Shown: positions 51,688-61,307, counted from the first letter of the stretch. The stretch is DNA of 64,000 nt from Streptococcus equinus (GCF_900101445.1 NZ_FNKE01000001.1:62001-126000); one strand, 5' to 3'. Notes: a model not told the origin generated them from the letters alone. A program made the numbers and translations.

Positions 51688-51694
51688 TTATAAT
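51686..51694 (+). promoter_or_regulatory. Extended -10 promoter of holA
   Basis: TGTTATAAT ends 6 nt before the ATG. The -35 lies within the terminator and is poor. Confidence 0.65.
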
Positions 51695-51700
51695 ATCTTT

Positions 51701-52738
51701 ATGATTGCAATCGAAGAAATTGATAAATTACGAAAAGAAAATCTCAGCCTGATTACGGTGGTGACGGGTGAGGATTTGGGACAATATTCTCAGCTAAAAG
51801 AGCGCATGATGGAGCGCGTTGGCTATGATAAGGATGATTTGACTTATTCTTATTTTGATATGGCTGAGGTGGATTATCAGGATGCGGAGATGGACCTTGA
51901 AAGTTTGCCATTTTTTGCGGACCAAAAGGTGGTTATTTTTGATAATCTGCTTGACATCACGACAGCTAAGAAGTCTTATTTGGATGATAAGGCGCTCAAA
52001 CGTTTTGAGGCTTATTTGGAAAATCCATTGGACACGACGCGCTTGATTATTTTTGCCCCAGGAAAATTAGATGGCAAACGTCGCTTGGTGAAAATTCTTA
52101 AACGTGATGCGCAGATTTTTGAAGCGAGAGAATTAAAAGAAGCAGAGCTAAAGACTTATTTCCAAAAATTAGCTCACAAAGAGAACTTAGTTTTTGATTC
52201 TGGCGTTTTCGAGGCTTTGCTTTTGAAATCAAATTATGATTTCAGCGAGATTTTGAAAAATATTGCCTTTTTGAAATCTTATAAAAAAGATGGTCATATC
52301 ACTTCAGAAGATATAAATCAAGCTATTCCGAAAACACTTCAGGATAATATTTTTGATTTGACGCAATTTGTCTTGAATGGCAAAATTGATGAGGCGCGTG
52401 ACTTGATTCGTGATTTGCGCCTGCAAGGTGAAGACGAAATCAAGTTGATTGCCATTATGCTAGGGCAATTTCGCATGTTTTTGCAAGTCAGCATTTTAGC
52501 CAGTCAAGGAAAAACAGAGCAGCAGATGGTAGCAACCTTGTCTGATTATCTGGGACGCCGTGTCAATCCTTATCAAGTCAAATTTGCTGTGCGCGATTCA
52601 CGTACATTGTCAATGACTTTCTTGAAAAAAGCTATTGCTGTCTTGATTGAGACAGATTACGCCATTAAGACAGGAACTTATGACAAAGATTATCTCTTTG
52701 ATGTTGCTATTTTAAAAATTGCTCATGAGCATCATTAA
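51701..52738 (+). CDS. holA: DNA polymerase III delta subunit
   Basis: 345 residues from ATG 51701 (MIAIEEIDKLRKENLSLITVVTGED), matching the streptococcal N-terminus. Part of the clamp loader; opens the beta clamp. AAA+-like N-terminal domains (SLPFFADQKVVIFDNL, APGKLDGKRRLVK) and a C-terminal collar domain (LIAIMLGQFRMFLQ). No SD precedes the ATG; the -10 is 6 nt upstream and a terminator blocks read-through, so the transcript is probably leaderless. Confidence 0.94.
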   Translation: MIAIEEIDKLRKENLSLITVVTGEDLGQYSQLKERMMERVGYDKDDLTYSYFDMAEVDYQDAEMDLESLPFFADQKVVIFDNLLDITTAKKSYLDDKALKRFEAYLENPLDTTRLIIFAPGKLDGKRRLVKILKRDAQIFEARELKEAELKTYFQKLAHKENLVFDSGVFEALLLKSNYDFSEILKNIAFLKSYKKDGHITSEDINQAIPKTLQDNIFDLTQFVLNGKIDEARDLIRDLRLQGEDEIKLIAIMLGQFRMFLQVSILASQGKTEQQMVATLSDYLGRRVNPYQVKFAVRDSRTLSMTFLKKAIAVLIETDYAIKTGTYDKDYLFDVAILKIAHEHH

Positions 52739-52765
52739 GCAAGCTTAAAAAAGCGGTCAAATAAT

Positions 52766-52794
52766 TTGCTAGCTAGGATGAATTCTTATAAAAT
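52766..52794 (+). promoter_or_regulatory. sodA promoter
   Basis: TTGCTA (52766-52771), 17 nt, TAAAAT (52789-52794). Confidence 0.7.
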
Positions 52795-52807
52795 GATGAT
52801 AAGAATT
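52781..52807. promoter_or_regulatory. 9-9-9 inverted repeat over the sodA -10 and start site
   Basis: Perfect arms AATTCTTAT / ATAAGAATT with a 9-nt centre. Positioned as a repressor operator, or as a 5' stem in the mRNA. It does not fit the 7-1-7 PerR box. Confidence 0.6.
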
Positions 52808-52832
52808 AACGAAAAGAAAGAAGGTAACTAGC

Positions 52833-53444
52833 ATGGCTATTATTTTACCCGAATTACCATATGCATACGATGCGCTTGAACCATACATCGATGCAGAAAC
52901 AATGACATTGCACCATGATAAACATCATGCCACTTATGTAGCAAACGCCAATGCGGCTCTTGAAAAACACCCAGAACTTGGAGATGATTTGGAAGCTATC
53001 TTATCAGATGTAGACAAGATTCCAGCAGATATTCGCCAAGCGGTGATTAACAACGGTGGTGGTGCTCTCAACCACTCACTTTTCTGGGAATTCCTTTCTC
53101 CTGAAAAACAAGAACCGACAGCAGATGTTTTGGTTGCGATTGAAGAAGCTTTTGGTTCATTTGATGAGTTTAAAGCTGTCTTTACAAAAGCTGCAACAAC
53201 ACGTTTTGGTTCAGGTTGGGCATGGCTTGTCGTTAACAAAGATGGCAAACTTGAAGTAACCTCAACAGCTAACCAAGACAACCCAATCTCAGAAGGTAAG
53301 AAACCAATTCTTGCTCTTGATGTCTGGGAACATGCCTACTATCTCAAATATCGTAATGTTCGACCAGATTACATCAAAGCATTCTTTGATATTATCAATT
53401 GGGCAAAAGTTGCTGAATTATACCAAGCAGCACTTGCTGACTAA
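52833..53444 (+). CDS. sodA: Superoxide dismutase (Mn/Fe type)
   Basis: 203 residues. Removes superoxide in the cytosol. Metal ligands are visible in the standard places: His in [11 protein letters not shown] (about 27), His in NHSLFW (about 81), and Asp and His in [12 protein letters not shown] (about 165-169). The DVWEHAYY motif is the family signature. Monocistronic, AAGAAGG site, strong terminator. Confidence 0.97.
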   Translation: MAIILPELPYAYDALEPYIDAETMTLHHDKHHATYVANANAALEKHPELGDDLEAILSDVDKIPADIRQAVINNGGGALNHSLFWEFLSPEKQEPTADVLVAIEEAFGSFDEFKAVFTKAATTRFGSGWAWLVVNKDGKLEVTSTANQDNPISEGKKPILALDVWEHAYYLKYRNVRPDYIKAFFDIINWAKVAELYQAALAD

Positions 53445-53470
53445 TAATTTAACATAGCACTCTCTAATCT

Positions 53471-53500
53471 AGAGGATAGACATTTGTCTATCCTCTTTTT
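53471..53500 (+). terminator. sodA terminator
   Basis: Twelve-base arms AGAGGATAGACA / TGTCTATCCTCT, then Ts. Confidence 0.88.
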
Positions 53501-53511
53501 ACGTCTAAATA

Positions 53512-53520
53512 TGATATAAT
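53512..53520 (+). promoter_or_regulatory. Extended -10 promoter of yebC
   Basis: TGATATAAT, 25 nt before the start codon. Confidence 0.55.
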
Positions 53521-53545
53521 AGCAAGGAATAGGGAGGAATTTTGC

Positions 53546-54271
53546 ATGTCAGGACATAATAAATGGAGCAAAATTAAAAATAAAAAAGGTGAAGCAGATG
53601 CTAAACGTGGTGCGATTTTCAACAAATTGTCACGTGAAATTTTTGTAGCTGCTAAAGCTGGTGGTGGTGACCCATCAATGAACGCCAGCCTTCGTATGGT
53701 TTTGGATAAAGCGCGTGCGGCTAATATGCCAAAAGATAACATCAATCGTGCGATTAAGAAAGCAACAGATGTTGGTGATACAACAAATTACGATGAAATC
53801 ACTTATGAAGGTTATGGACCTGGTGGGGTAGCTATCCTCGTTCATACCTTAACTGACAATAAAAAACGTACAGATGCGAACATGCACACTATTTTCACAC
53901 GTAATGGCGGTAACATGGGCTCAACAGGTTCTGTAGCTTATATGTTCGACCGCAAAGGTTACATTGTCATTGACCGTGAAAATCTAGACTTGGATGAAGA
54001 TAGCATGCTTGAGATGATTTTGGATGCTGGAGCAGAAGATTTGAAAACATCAGATGACGCTTTTGAAATCTTTACCGAACCAAAAGAGTTTCCAGCTGTT
54101 AAGGAAGCTTTGCAAGCACAAAATCTTGAATTTGCGCAAGCTCAACTCAGCATGATTCCACAAAACTACGTTAGCCTTGATCAAGAACAAGCAGACATTT
54201 TGGAAACATTGGTCGATAAACTTGAAGATGACGATGACGTTCAAGATGTTTACACAAACATGGCTGATTAA
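53546..54271 (+). CDS. YebC/PmpR family protein
   Basis: 241 residues opening with the family hallmark SGHNKWSKIKNKKGEADAKR, followed by MPKDNINRAIKKA and YEGYGPGGVAILV. Family members are described as transcriptional regulators, and recently as translation factors helping ribosomes through proline stretches; the sequence does not discriminate. SD AGGGAGG. A terminator shared with queA follows. Confidence 0.95.
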   Translation: MSGHNKWSKIKNKKGEADAKRGAIFNKLSREIFVAAKAGGGDPSMNASLRMVLDKARAANMPKDNINRAIKKATDVGDTTNYDEITYEGYGPGGVAILVHTLTDNKKRTDANMHTIFTRNGGNMGSTGSVAYMFDRKGYIVIDRENLDLDEDSMLEMILDAGAEDLKTSDDAFEIFTEPKEFPAVKEALQAQNLEFAQAQLSMIPQNYVSLDQEQADILETLVDKLEDDDDVQDVYTNMAD

Positions 54272-54277
54272 TAATGA

Positions 54278-54313
54278 AAAAAGAACTTCGAATTTTTTCG
54301 AAGTTCTTTTTAA
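54278..54313. terminator. Bidirectional terminator between yebC and queA
   Basis: AAAAAGAACTTCGAA-TTTT-TTCGAAGTTCTTTTT, a perfect 15-bp stem. Confidence 0.9.
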
Positions 54314-54322
54314 GTAATTTTG

Positions 54323-55351
54323 TTATTTGACGAACATGGCATCGCCAAAGCTAAAGAAGCGGTAGCGTTCATCGATAGCGTGTTGGTAAGCTTCTAAGAC
54401 AAATTCACGTCCGGCAAAAGCTGAAACCAACATCACAAGTGTTGATTTTGGCAAGTGGAAGTTTGTTGAAAAGGCATCAACCACTTTGAACTCATAACCT
54501 GGTTTGATGAAGATATTTGTCCAACCGCTATCAGCTTTGATTTCGCCATTGAATTTTGAACCGATGGTTTCAAGGGTACGAATCGAAGTTGTTCCAACTG
54601 CAACAACGCGTCCACCAGCAGCTTTTACGTCGCGAAGGGTTTGGGCAGCTTCTTCAGATAAGCGGTAGAATTCAGAGTGCATTTCGTGTTCTTCGACATT
54701 GTCAACAGAAACTGGACGGAATGTTCCAAGTCCAACGTGAAGTGTCACGTAGACAAGTTTCACGCCTTTTGCTTCGATTTTTTCAAGCAATTCTTTGGTG
54801 AAGTGAAGCCCAGCAGTTGGAGCGGCAGCAGAACCATTTTCTTTGGCGTAAACGGTTTGGTAACGGTCTGGGTCATCCAATTTCTCGTGAATGTATGGTG
54901 GCAATGGCATTTCACCAAGGCTTTCCAAAACTTCAAGGAAGATACCATCGTAGTCGAATTCAACGATACGTCCACCGTGATCCAATTCTTCCACAACTGT
55001 GGCAGTCAAACGACCATCACCAAATGATACTTTTGCTCCCACGCGCAAGCGTTTAGCTGGCTTTGCAAGAACTTCCCATTGGTCGCCTTCAGTATTTTTC
55101 AAAAGAAGCAATTCAACATGACCGTGTGTGTCTGGTTTTTCACCGTATAGACGAGCTGGGAGAACGCGTGTGTTGTTCATGACAAGAGCGTCACCAGGAT
55201 TTAGCTCATCAAGAATGTGGTCAAAGTGTGCATCAACCATTTCGTGAGTATTGTGGTCAATGACTAAAAGTTTAGAACTATCTCGTTTTTCAAGAGGCGT
55301 TTGGGCAATTAACTCCTCTGGTAAATTAAAATCAAAATCGTCGGTATGCAT
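54323..55351 (-). CDS. queA: S-adenosylmethionine:tRNA ribosyltransferase-isomerase
   Basis: Transfers the ribosyl part of SAM to 7-aminomethyl-7-deazaguanine in tRNA to make epoxyqueuosine. N-terminal [37 protein letters not shown], the [10 protein letters not shown] catalytic region and the C-terminal INTFHLP-like [19 protein letters not shown]. 342 residues, full length. Minus strand, AAGGAAA site. Confidence 0.96.
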   Translation of the reverse strand: MHTDDFDFNLPEELIAQTPLEKRDSSKLLVIDHNTHEMVDAHFDHILDELNPGDALVMNNTRVLPARLYGEKPDTHGHVELLLLKNTEGDQWEVLAKPAKRLRVGAKVSFGDGRLTATVVEELDHGGRIVEFDYDGIFLEVLESLGEMPLPPYIHEKLDDPDRYQTVYAKENGSAAAPTAGLHFTKELLEKIEAKGVKLVYVTLHVGLGTFRPVSVDNVEEHEMHSEFYRLSEEAAQTLRDVKAAGGRVVAVGTTSIRTLETIGSKFNGEIKADSGWTNIFIKPGYEFKVVDAFSTNFHLPKSTLVMLVSAFAGREFVLEAYQHAIDERYRFFSFGDAMFVK

Positions 55352-55513
55352 AATCTAACATGTTTCCTTAATATTATATTCTCAACTAATCATTATAACA
55401 CGATAAGCATTTTCCGTCATCTGCTCTTGTTTTAATTGTAACAATTCTAAAGAGATGGTATAATGAAAACAATAAAGAAAACGCTTAAAAATAATGGAAA
55501 GTGATGAAAATAG

Positions 55514-56020
55514 ATGAAAGAAAAAATTGGAGATTACGCAAAATCAATCGTCTATGGTGGCATGGACGGGATTGTGACGACATTTGCGGTTGTTGCAGGA
55601 GCAGTCGGTGGTAACCTAGGAATCACACCGATTGTCATTCTTGGCTTTTCAAATCTTCTGGCTGATGGCTTTTCAATGGCAGTCGGAGATTATTTGAGCT
55701 CAACGACTGAAGAATCAGTCGTCAAAGGTAAGGCAGTTAAGAATGCTGGCGCAACTTTCCTTTCATTCATCTTTTTTGGCTTGATTCCTCTTTTGTCTTA
55801 CCTTTTGATTAATGTTTTTAGCATTTTTAGAGTTCACACTTTCATGATGGCTTGTATTTTGGTATCACTTGCCTTAACCCTTTTAGGCTTTGTCAAAGCT
55901 TTGATAACCAAAAAAAGCAAATTCAAAGAAATTTTTAGAACGCTACTGATTGGCTTAATTGCTGCGCTGTTTGCTTATTATGTTGGTGACTTTTTAGGGC
56001 AGCTTGCAGGAACAAGATAA
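55514..56020 (+). CDS. VIT1/CCC1-family small membrane protein
   Basis: 168 residues with about five transmembrane helices and the VIT1/CCC1 signature YGGMDGIVTTFAVVAGAVGG at 14-33, then GFSNLLADGFSMAVGDYLSS. Family members move iron or manganese across membranes. Compared with full-length VIT1 proteins (about 230 residues) the cytosolic metal-binding insert is short. Followed by a terminator. The metal is inferred from the family. Confidence 0.85.
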   Translation: MKEKIGDYAKSIVYGGMDGIVTTFAVVAGAVGGNLGITPIVILGFSNLLADGFSMAVGDYLSSTTEESVVKGKAVKNAGATFLSFIFFGLIPLLSYLLINVFSIFRVHTFMMACILVSLALTLLGFVKALITKKSKFKEIFRTLLIGLIAALFAYYVGDFLGQLAGTR

Positions 56021-56026
56021 GGAGTT

Positions 56027-56055
56027 TCCACTCATCTTAGATGGGTGGATTTTTT
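56027..56055 (+). terminator. Terminator after the VIT1/CCC1 gene
   Basis: TCCACTCATC-TTA-GATGGGTGGA, then Ts. Marks the left edge of the AT-rich island. Confidence 0.85.
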
Positions 56056-56155
56056 ATATTGCACTATTTACTCATTAAAAAGTAATTTAGATAATGTAAA
56101 CTAAAAAGTGTAAGGATTAATCTTTATTATTTTTAGAGAAGAAGAATTTAAAAAT

Positions 56156-57058
56156 ATGTCTCCAAAATACTATACAATTTTTTTCTACAATCCTGCGCTA
56201 AAGGAAGATAGTAATAGGAGTATTTCAAAAGTTTTAGTAATCAATAGTCTAAAACAGATGGTTAAGAAATATAAAAAATCAATAATAGTGATAATCATTT
56301 TTACATTATTATTTCAAGCCATAACAATTTCAATTCCTTTTGGTGTAAGAAAAATAGTTGATCATAATTTGGAAATTCTACAGAATATTTCTTATAATAA
56401 ACTGTTAATGTTAGTTGTAGGAGTTGTTTCATTTCAAAGTCTTGTTCTTTTTATAAAAAATGTATTTTTAGCATTTTTGAAAACAAATATACACAATGAT
56501 GTATCGATTATCTTTGTAGAAAAATTATTAAGGCTTCCATTGGAAAAAGTTTTTAAATTAGATAAGAGTGATGTTATCCATAGATACAATAGTATTTTAA
56601 TAATAAAGGAATTGATTTCGGAAAAGACAATTTCTATCTGGTTGGATGTTGCTTTGATGATTTTAAGTCTATTCTACGTTTCATCTAAATCAATTCAAAT
56701 TGGATTGGTTCTACTGATAATTCTTGTATTTGAATTAGGAGAGTTCTTTAAATTATTAGAAAGTAAACAAGAGAAATAATCACAAAACCTAAAATACTTG
56801 TCTTAGATGAACCCACCTCAGCATTAGATGTGAAGACTGAAAGAATTGTTCAGGAAAGTGTGGAGTCTTTAAAATGTACAAGAATTCTAGTAACACACAG
56901 ACTTAATACGATAGAAAAAAGCTGACAAGATTATTATGATGGATTCAGGAAAAATTGTTGATTGTGGAAATCATAATAATTTGTACAACAAAAATATGTC
57001 ATATAGACAAATGTACGATTCATACATGAATAAATACCAAAAAGGAGTGAATAAACAT
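56156..57058 (+). pseudogene. Remnant of a bacteriocin-type (C39 peptidase) ABC exporter
   Basis: A frame of 207 residues (56156-56779) corresponds to the membrane part of a peptidase-containing ABC exporter, beginning where the linker after the C39 domain would (YYTIFFYNPALKE) and covering about four helices. The peptidase domain is missing. A different frame from 56779 then reads [17 protein letters not shown] and VTHRLNT, which are Walker B, D-loop and H-loop of an ATPase; Walker A and the signature are deleted. A further frameshift at an A-run (about 56917-56923) separates ADKIIMMDSGKIVDCG, the ATPase tail. So the gene is truncated at the front, internally deleted and frameshifted; it is non-functional. 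Confidence 0.85.
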
Positions 57059-57794
57059 GGTACAATTAGAACTAAAAAATGTTTGTAAAAAATATACTGG
57101 TCAATCTCGCTATGCGCTAGATCATATTAATTTAGCAGTTGAAAAAGGTGATTTTGTAGCCATTATGGGGAGAAGTGGAAGCGGTAAAACAACATTTTTA
57201 AATGCTGCTTCAACTATTGATAGTATTGATAGTGGTGATATTTTTTGTGGTGGTAAAAATATTAGTCACCTTAATGATAATGAGGCAACTGAATTTAGAA
57301 AAAATAATGTTGGGTTTGTTTTTCAAGATTACATGTTATTAGATAGTTTAACTATTAGAGAAAATATCGCAGTTGCTTTATCTCTTCAAAATGTTGATAG
57401 GGCAAAAATAGACAGTAGAATTGATGACTATGCAATGGAGTTAAACTTATATGACCAGTTAGAAAAATATCCATATCAATTGTCAGGGGGACAGAAACAG
57501 AGAGCAAGTATTATTAGAGCAGTTATAAAAAATCCGGATATCGTCTTTGCTGATGAGCCGACAGGAGCATTAGATTTAAAATCATCAGAAGATACAATGA
57601 AGTTATTGAGTAAAATTAATCGAGTATTTAATGTCACTATCTTAATGGTTACTCATGATGTTTTATCAGCTTCTTATGCTAACCGAGTGGTTGTTTTAAA
57701 AGATGGTCAATTTGATAAAGAAATCATAAAATCAGAATGTGGTTCTTCATATCATGATGAAATTAGCCAAGCATTATCAAAAGTAGGTGAATAA
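57057..57794 (+). CDS. ABC transporter ATP-binding protein (BceA/MacB-like)
   Basis: 245 residues. Walker A GRSGSGKTT (near 38-46), Q-loop VFQDYMLLDSL, signature LSGGQKQRASIIRA, Walker B IVFADEPTGALD and H-loop VTHDV. The set VFQDY...LSGGQKQR...DEPTGALD is that of the MacB/BceA group, partner of FtsX-like permeases in peptide-antibiotic resistance. SD AAGGAG. The permease start follows 1 nt after its stop. AT-rich third positions, unlike the flanking core genes. Confidence 0.9.
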   Translation: MVQLELKNVCKKYTGQSRYALDHINLAVEKGDFVAIMGRSGSGKTTFLNAASTIDSIDSGDIFCGGKNISHLNDNEATEFRKNNVGFVFQDYMLLDSLTIRENIAVALSLQNVDRAKIDSRIDDYAMELNLYDQLEKYPYQLSGGQKQRASIIRAVIKNPDIVFADEPTGALDLKSSEDTMKLLSKINRVFNVTILMVTHDVLSASYANRVVVLKDGQFDKEIIKSECGSSYHDEISQALSKVGE

Positions 57795-57795
57795 T

Positions 57796-59697
57796 ATGAT
57801 TTGGACAATAACAAAAGCAAATATTATAAAAAATTTTTCACTTTATCGAGTCTATTTTTTAGCTACCATTGGACTTTTAAGTGTATTTACAGCATTTTTA
57901 ACGTTTACTTCTGATAAGATGACTCTGGCAAAAATAGCAGAGAGCGGGCAGGCTTCAGCGATAGCGAATATTTCACTTGTTTTTTTGATTGTTTTTTTAA
58001 CTATTTTTTTGATGTATTTCAATAATTTTTTCATCAAAAGAAGAAGTCATGAATTAGGAGCTATGGCAATTTTAGGATTTTCTAAACAAAAGTTAGTTAC
58101 TCTACTAACTATGGAGAATCTTGTTATTTTATCGGTGAGTTATCTTATTAGTCTTATTGTTGGGCCAACTTTGTACTCAGTGGTAGTATCTCTTATTATT
58201 AATGTTTTAGGAATTGAAATATCAAATCAGTGGTTTATATCATCAGAGATGATTGTAAAATCTTTTGGAATTGTATTAATCATTTTTGTTATTAATTTTT
58301 TGATTAACATTAGTATTATCAAAGGTCAATCTTTGATTGAGTTTGTTAATTATTCTAAAAAAGCTGAAAAACAAATTAAGGTGAAAAGGATTCGTTCAAT
58401 TTTAGCAATTATGGCTTTAGGAGCTGCATATTGTTTGTGTTTAACAAGCATGTTTAGTGTGACACAGCGTATCTGGTTGAAAATAGGGATTATGCCAATT
58501 TCATTTTTAGTGATTATTCTTATTTCACTAGGAAGTATTTTTACAATTCGTTATGGTCTAGTTTTTATATTATCCCTTTTAAAGAAAAATCGAAAAAAAC
58601 TCTATCAACCGGTAGCTAATGTTGTATATCCTAAACTTAGTTTTAGAATTGCAACAAAAAGTAAATTATTAATCATTTTAAGTGGGCTTTTAACATTGAC
58701 GATTGTTATTAGTGGTATGATGGTAATGCTTATTACTTATAGTGTGAATGGTATTAGCCGTTTAAACCCATCAGTTATTGAATATAATTTACAGGATGAA
58801 AATGAATCGGTTAACATTGATAAAATTCTTAGTAAGTATCAAGTAAGTCAATTAGATATTCACCTTTTAAGACTTAATAGCAATCCTGAAATAACTATTA
58901 CAGATAGTGGACAAACAATACCATATTTTGACTTGGTAAAATATAGTGATTATGAGCATCTTGCTAAAGTTCAAGGAAAAAAAGTATTGGCTGATACATC
59001 AGCTCCTCTGTTAATTAACTATTATCCTACTAAAAAAAGTTTAGGAAAAACATTTAAATTTGAAAATGGTAGTGAAGTAACTGTAAAAAAAGTAACAACT
59101 GATAATATTTTTAGTTTTGCAACTAGTGTGACTACTCTGGTTGTGAGTGATAAATTTTATGATAATTTGAGAGAAAGTTATCCAAGTAAGGAAATGATCA
59201 TTAGGACTTTTAATGGGAATGATATTCGTCATAGTAAAACTTTTTATGAAAAATTTAAGAATCTAGATGATGTTAAGAGTAGCTATGAGCGTGAATATCT
59301 AGTTAAAACGGGAAATATTTCAACTTATATCTTTATTTCATTTTTATCAATACTGTTTGTTATTTGTACAGGAAGTATTTTGTATTTTACAAGTTTGGTT
59401 GAGATTATGGAAAATAAAGATGAATATTCTTATCTAAGTAAATTAGGATATAATGGACAGATGATTGACAAAATTCTTAAATGTGAAATTGGAGTATTGT
59501 TTGTTGTGCCTGTTTTAGTAGGTATTCTTAACGGAGGACTATTACTTATTTTTTACAAATATTTATTTACAGACAGTCTAGTAGCAAATCAAATTATTTT
59601 TGCTTCAATAGGGACTTGTTTATTAGTATTTTTATTACTTTATTTCATTGTTTTCTTTTTGACAAATCGTTCAGCACGTTCTATAGTTAGAGTTTAA
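57796..59697 (+). CDS. FtsX-like ABC permease (BceB-like)
   Basis: 633 residues from ATG 57796 behind AGGTG (a GTG at 57787 overlaps the ATPase end). About ten transmembrane helices: one plus a cluster of three, a middle group, then a large extracellular domain (about residues 315-505) and three C-terminal helices. This layout and the motif FIKRRSHELGAMAILGFSKQKL fit BceB-type permeases that protect against or sense cell-wall peptide antibiotics. The substrate is unknown. The adjacent two-component system is the likely regulator. A strong promoter for that system lies in its last 40 nt. Confidence 0.87.
   Translation: MIWTITKANIIKNFSLYRVYFLATIGLLSVFTAFLTFTSDKMTLAKIAESGQASAIANISLVFLIVFLTIFLMYFNNFFIKRRSHELGAMAILGFSKQKLVTLLTMENLVILSVSYLISLIVGPTLYSVVVSLIINVLGIEISNQWFISSEMIVKSFGIVLIIFVINFLINISIIKGQSLIEFVNYSKKAEKQIKVKRIRSILAIMALGAAYCLCLTSMFSVTQRIWLKIGIMPISFLVIILISLGSIFTIRYGLVFILSLLKKNRKKLYQPVANVVYPKLSFRIATKSKLLIILSGLLTLTIVISGMMVMLITYSVNGISRLNPSVIEYNLQDENESVNIDKILSKYQVSQLDIHLLRLNSNPEITITDSGQTIPYFDLVKYSDYEHLAKVQGKKVLADTSAPLLINYYPTKKSLGKTFKFENGSEVTVKKVTTDNIFSFATSVTTLVVSDKFYDNLRESYPSKEMIIRTFNGNDIRHSKTFYEKFKNLDDVKSSYEREYLVKTGNISTYIFISFLSILFVICTGSILYFTSLVEIMENKDEYSYLSKLGYNGQMIDKILKCEIGVLFVVPVLVGILNGGLLLIFYKYLFTDSLVANQIIFASIGTCLLVFLLLYFIVFFLTNRSARSIVRV
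59659..59687 (+). promoter_or_regulatory. Promoter of the two-component system inside the permease gene
   Basis: TTGACA (59659-59664), 17 nt, TATAGT (59682-59687). A second -10-like TGATACAAT is at 59702-59710. Confidence 0.72.
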
Positions 59698-59741
59698 AAT
59701 ATGATACAATGAAGAAAATTATATTTTAGTGGGAATGAGAT

Positions 59742-61307
59742 ATGGAACAACTGATTAAAAATGGGAGTAAAAAATACTTATGGGTCTTTGTTGTACTTTT
59801 TCAACAATTAATCACTTTGTTATTGTTGTTTTATGACGAAAAAATTGATGGATTAATCTTTTCTGAAAAATTTGCTATTATTACGATTTTACTTGATGGT
59901 ATTTTTGTATGGTTAGCTTCAGTTTTACGTCAAGATAAAGATAGTATTTTTAAAAAGATTATTTTTATTATTTCTTTGACTATATGGCAATACTATTTTA
60001 CAATATCAAATCATGATGTTTTCAATATAGTAGGAATTCTTTTTCAGCCGTTGCTGATGTATGGATATACTGTAGAAATTATTAACTTGATACTATATAA
60101 TCAAAAAGATTTTAAAAGAAAATTTGATACAGTACTTATTAGTGGTATTTTAGTAACTATATTATGTTATTTTATTAATCCCTCTCTGTTTAATTTGTTA
60201 TATTTCTTTATATTTGTTTTATTACATTTCTACCCATTGTTATTATTGGTAGTTTATCGTTCACATTTTAAGCAGGTTATTAGTCCAGTAAAAAAATCAT
60301 GCCTCTATTTTGCAATTCTTCTACTGTTCATATTAAGTACTGAGTTTTACGGAGATGTACATGGTGTTAGTCCAATTTATACTAATTTAGGTTGGTATTT
60401 ATTTCCTTCTATATTGGGAGTAATTTATTATTTTAGAACGATTCATGATAAACTTCGCTTGGAAATAAAGCGATGCTGGGGTGATTATCGACCAAGAGTT
60501 GAAGTATCACTGATATTTTTTATAATTGTATGGATAATAGTTATTCGCTTTTTTATCACAGATTTTCTCTTATTTTTTGTTGTTACAAGTATCAATGTAT
60601 TATTCATTTTGATGGTGCTATCATGGTCGATTTATTATATATCTAAAATGAATGAGCGGGTAATGCTAATCGATGGACAACGTTTGTCACGTTTTATGAA
60701 AACAGAAGAAAGTGTTCGACAGGATTTTTCGAATTACCTTCATGATGATATTTTGCAAAATATTATAGCCGTTAAAAATTTACTAGCCTTGGAAAATCAG
60801 AAGCTTGCTAGTCAATATGTTGTTGAGGAATTAAATGATTTAGTTGTTAGTATTCGAAATGAAATTGATTCCTATCATCCTATATTGTTGCCAGAGAAAA
60901 ATTTAAAGGATAATTATCAGATGCTTTTAGCTGAGTTAGTGCAAAAACGTAAGAGCAGTAGACAAATCATTTTTAATTGCTCTGATGACTTGTATTTGCT
61001 TCCTCCATATGATGTTATGGTATATCGATTTTTAAAAGAATTGACTAATAACGCAATTAAATATGCAACAAATGACAGTATTGATTTATCTTTAGATATT
61101 CAATCAGATACGATAGTAATTAAGCAATGGAATGAATGTTTAGGTCATAGAGAATCAATAACTTTTGGACGAGGGTTTAAATCAATTGAGGAAACCTTAT
61201 CAGCTTTTGGAGGAAATATTAGTGTTCAGATTAGTGACAACATCTTTGTAGTAAAAATTTTATTACCAGTAGATTGGAAATTATGTTATGAAAATTTTAT
61301 TGATTGA
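59742..61307 (+). CDS. Membrane histidine kinase (NarL-type, partner of a LuxR-HTH regulator)
   Basis: 521 residues: about nine transmembrane helices in the first 300 residues with only short loops, then a dimerisation helix with the phosphoacceptor H334 in YLHDDILQN (the HisKA_3 H-D pattern), followed by a GHKL ATPase domain with the N-box ELTNNAIKYA and a GRGFKSIEETLSAFGG loop. The many-helix sensor is not the short two-helix form found in BceS kinases. It probably senses the membrane state or its partner transporter. It overlaps the regulator gene by 20 nt. Confidence 0.88.
   Translation: MEQLIKNGSKKYLWVFVVLFQQLITLLLLFYDEKIDGLIFSEKFAIITILLDGIFVWLASVLRQDKDSIFKKIIFIISLTIWQYYFTISNHDVFNIVGILFQPLLMYGYTVEIINLILYNQKDFKRKFDTVLISGILVTILCYFINPSLFNLLYFFIFVLLHFYPLLLLVVYRSHFKQVISPVKKSCLYFAILLLFILSTEFYGDVHGVSPIYTNLGWYLFPSILGVIYYFRTIHDKLRLEIKRCWGDYRPRVEVSLIFFIIVWIIVIRFFITDFLLFFVVTSINVLFILMVLSWSIYYISKMNERVMLIDGQRLSRFMKTEESVRQDFSNYLHDDILQNIIAVKNLLALENQKLASQYVVEELNDLVVSIRNEIDSYHPILLPEKNLKDNYQMLLAELVQKRKSSRQIIFNCSDDLYLLPPYDVMVYRFLKELTNNAIKYATNDSIDLSLDIQSDTIVIKQWNECLGHRESITFGRGFKSIEETLSAFGGNISVQISDNIFVVKILLPVDWKLCYENFID

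Noticed and set aside
56779..57058. A separate small ATPase-like gene after the exporter fragment
   Set aside because: Walker A and the signature are missing and a frameshift interrupts it; it is the tail of the same broken exporter.
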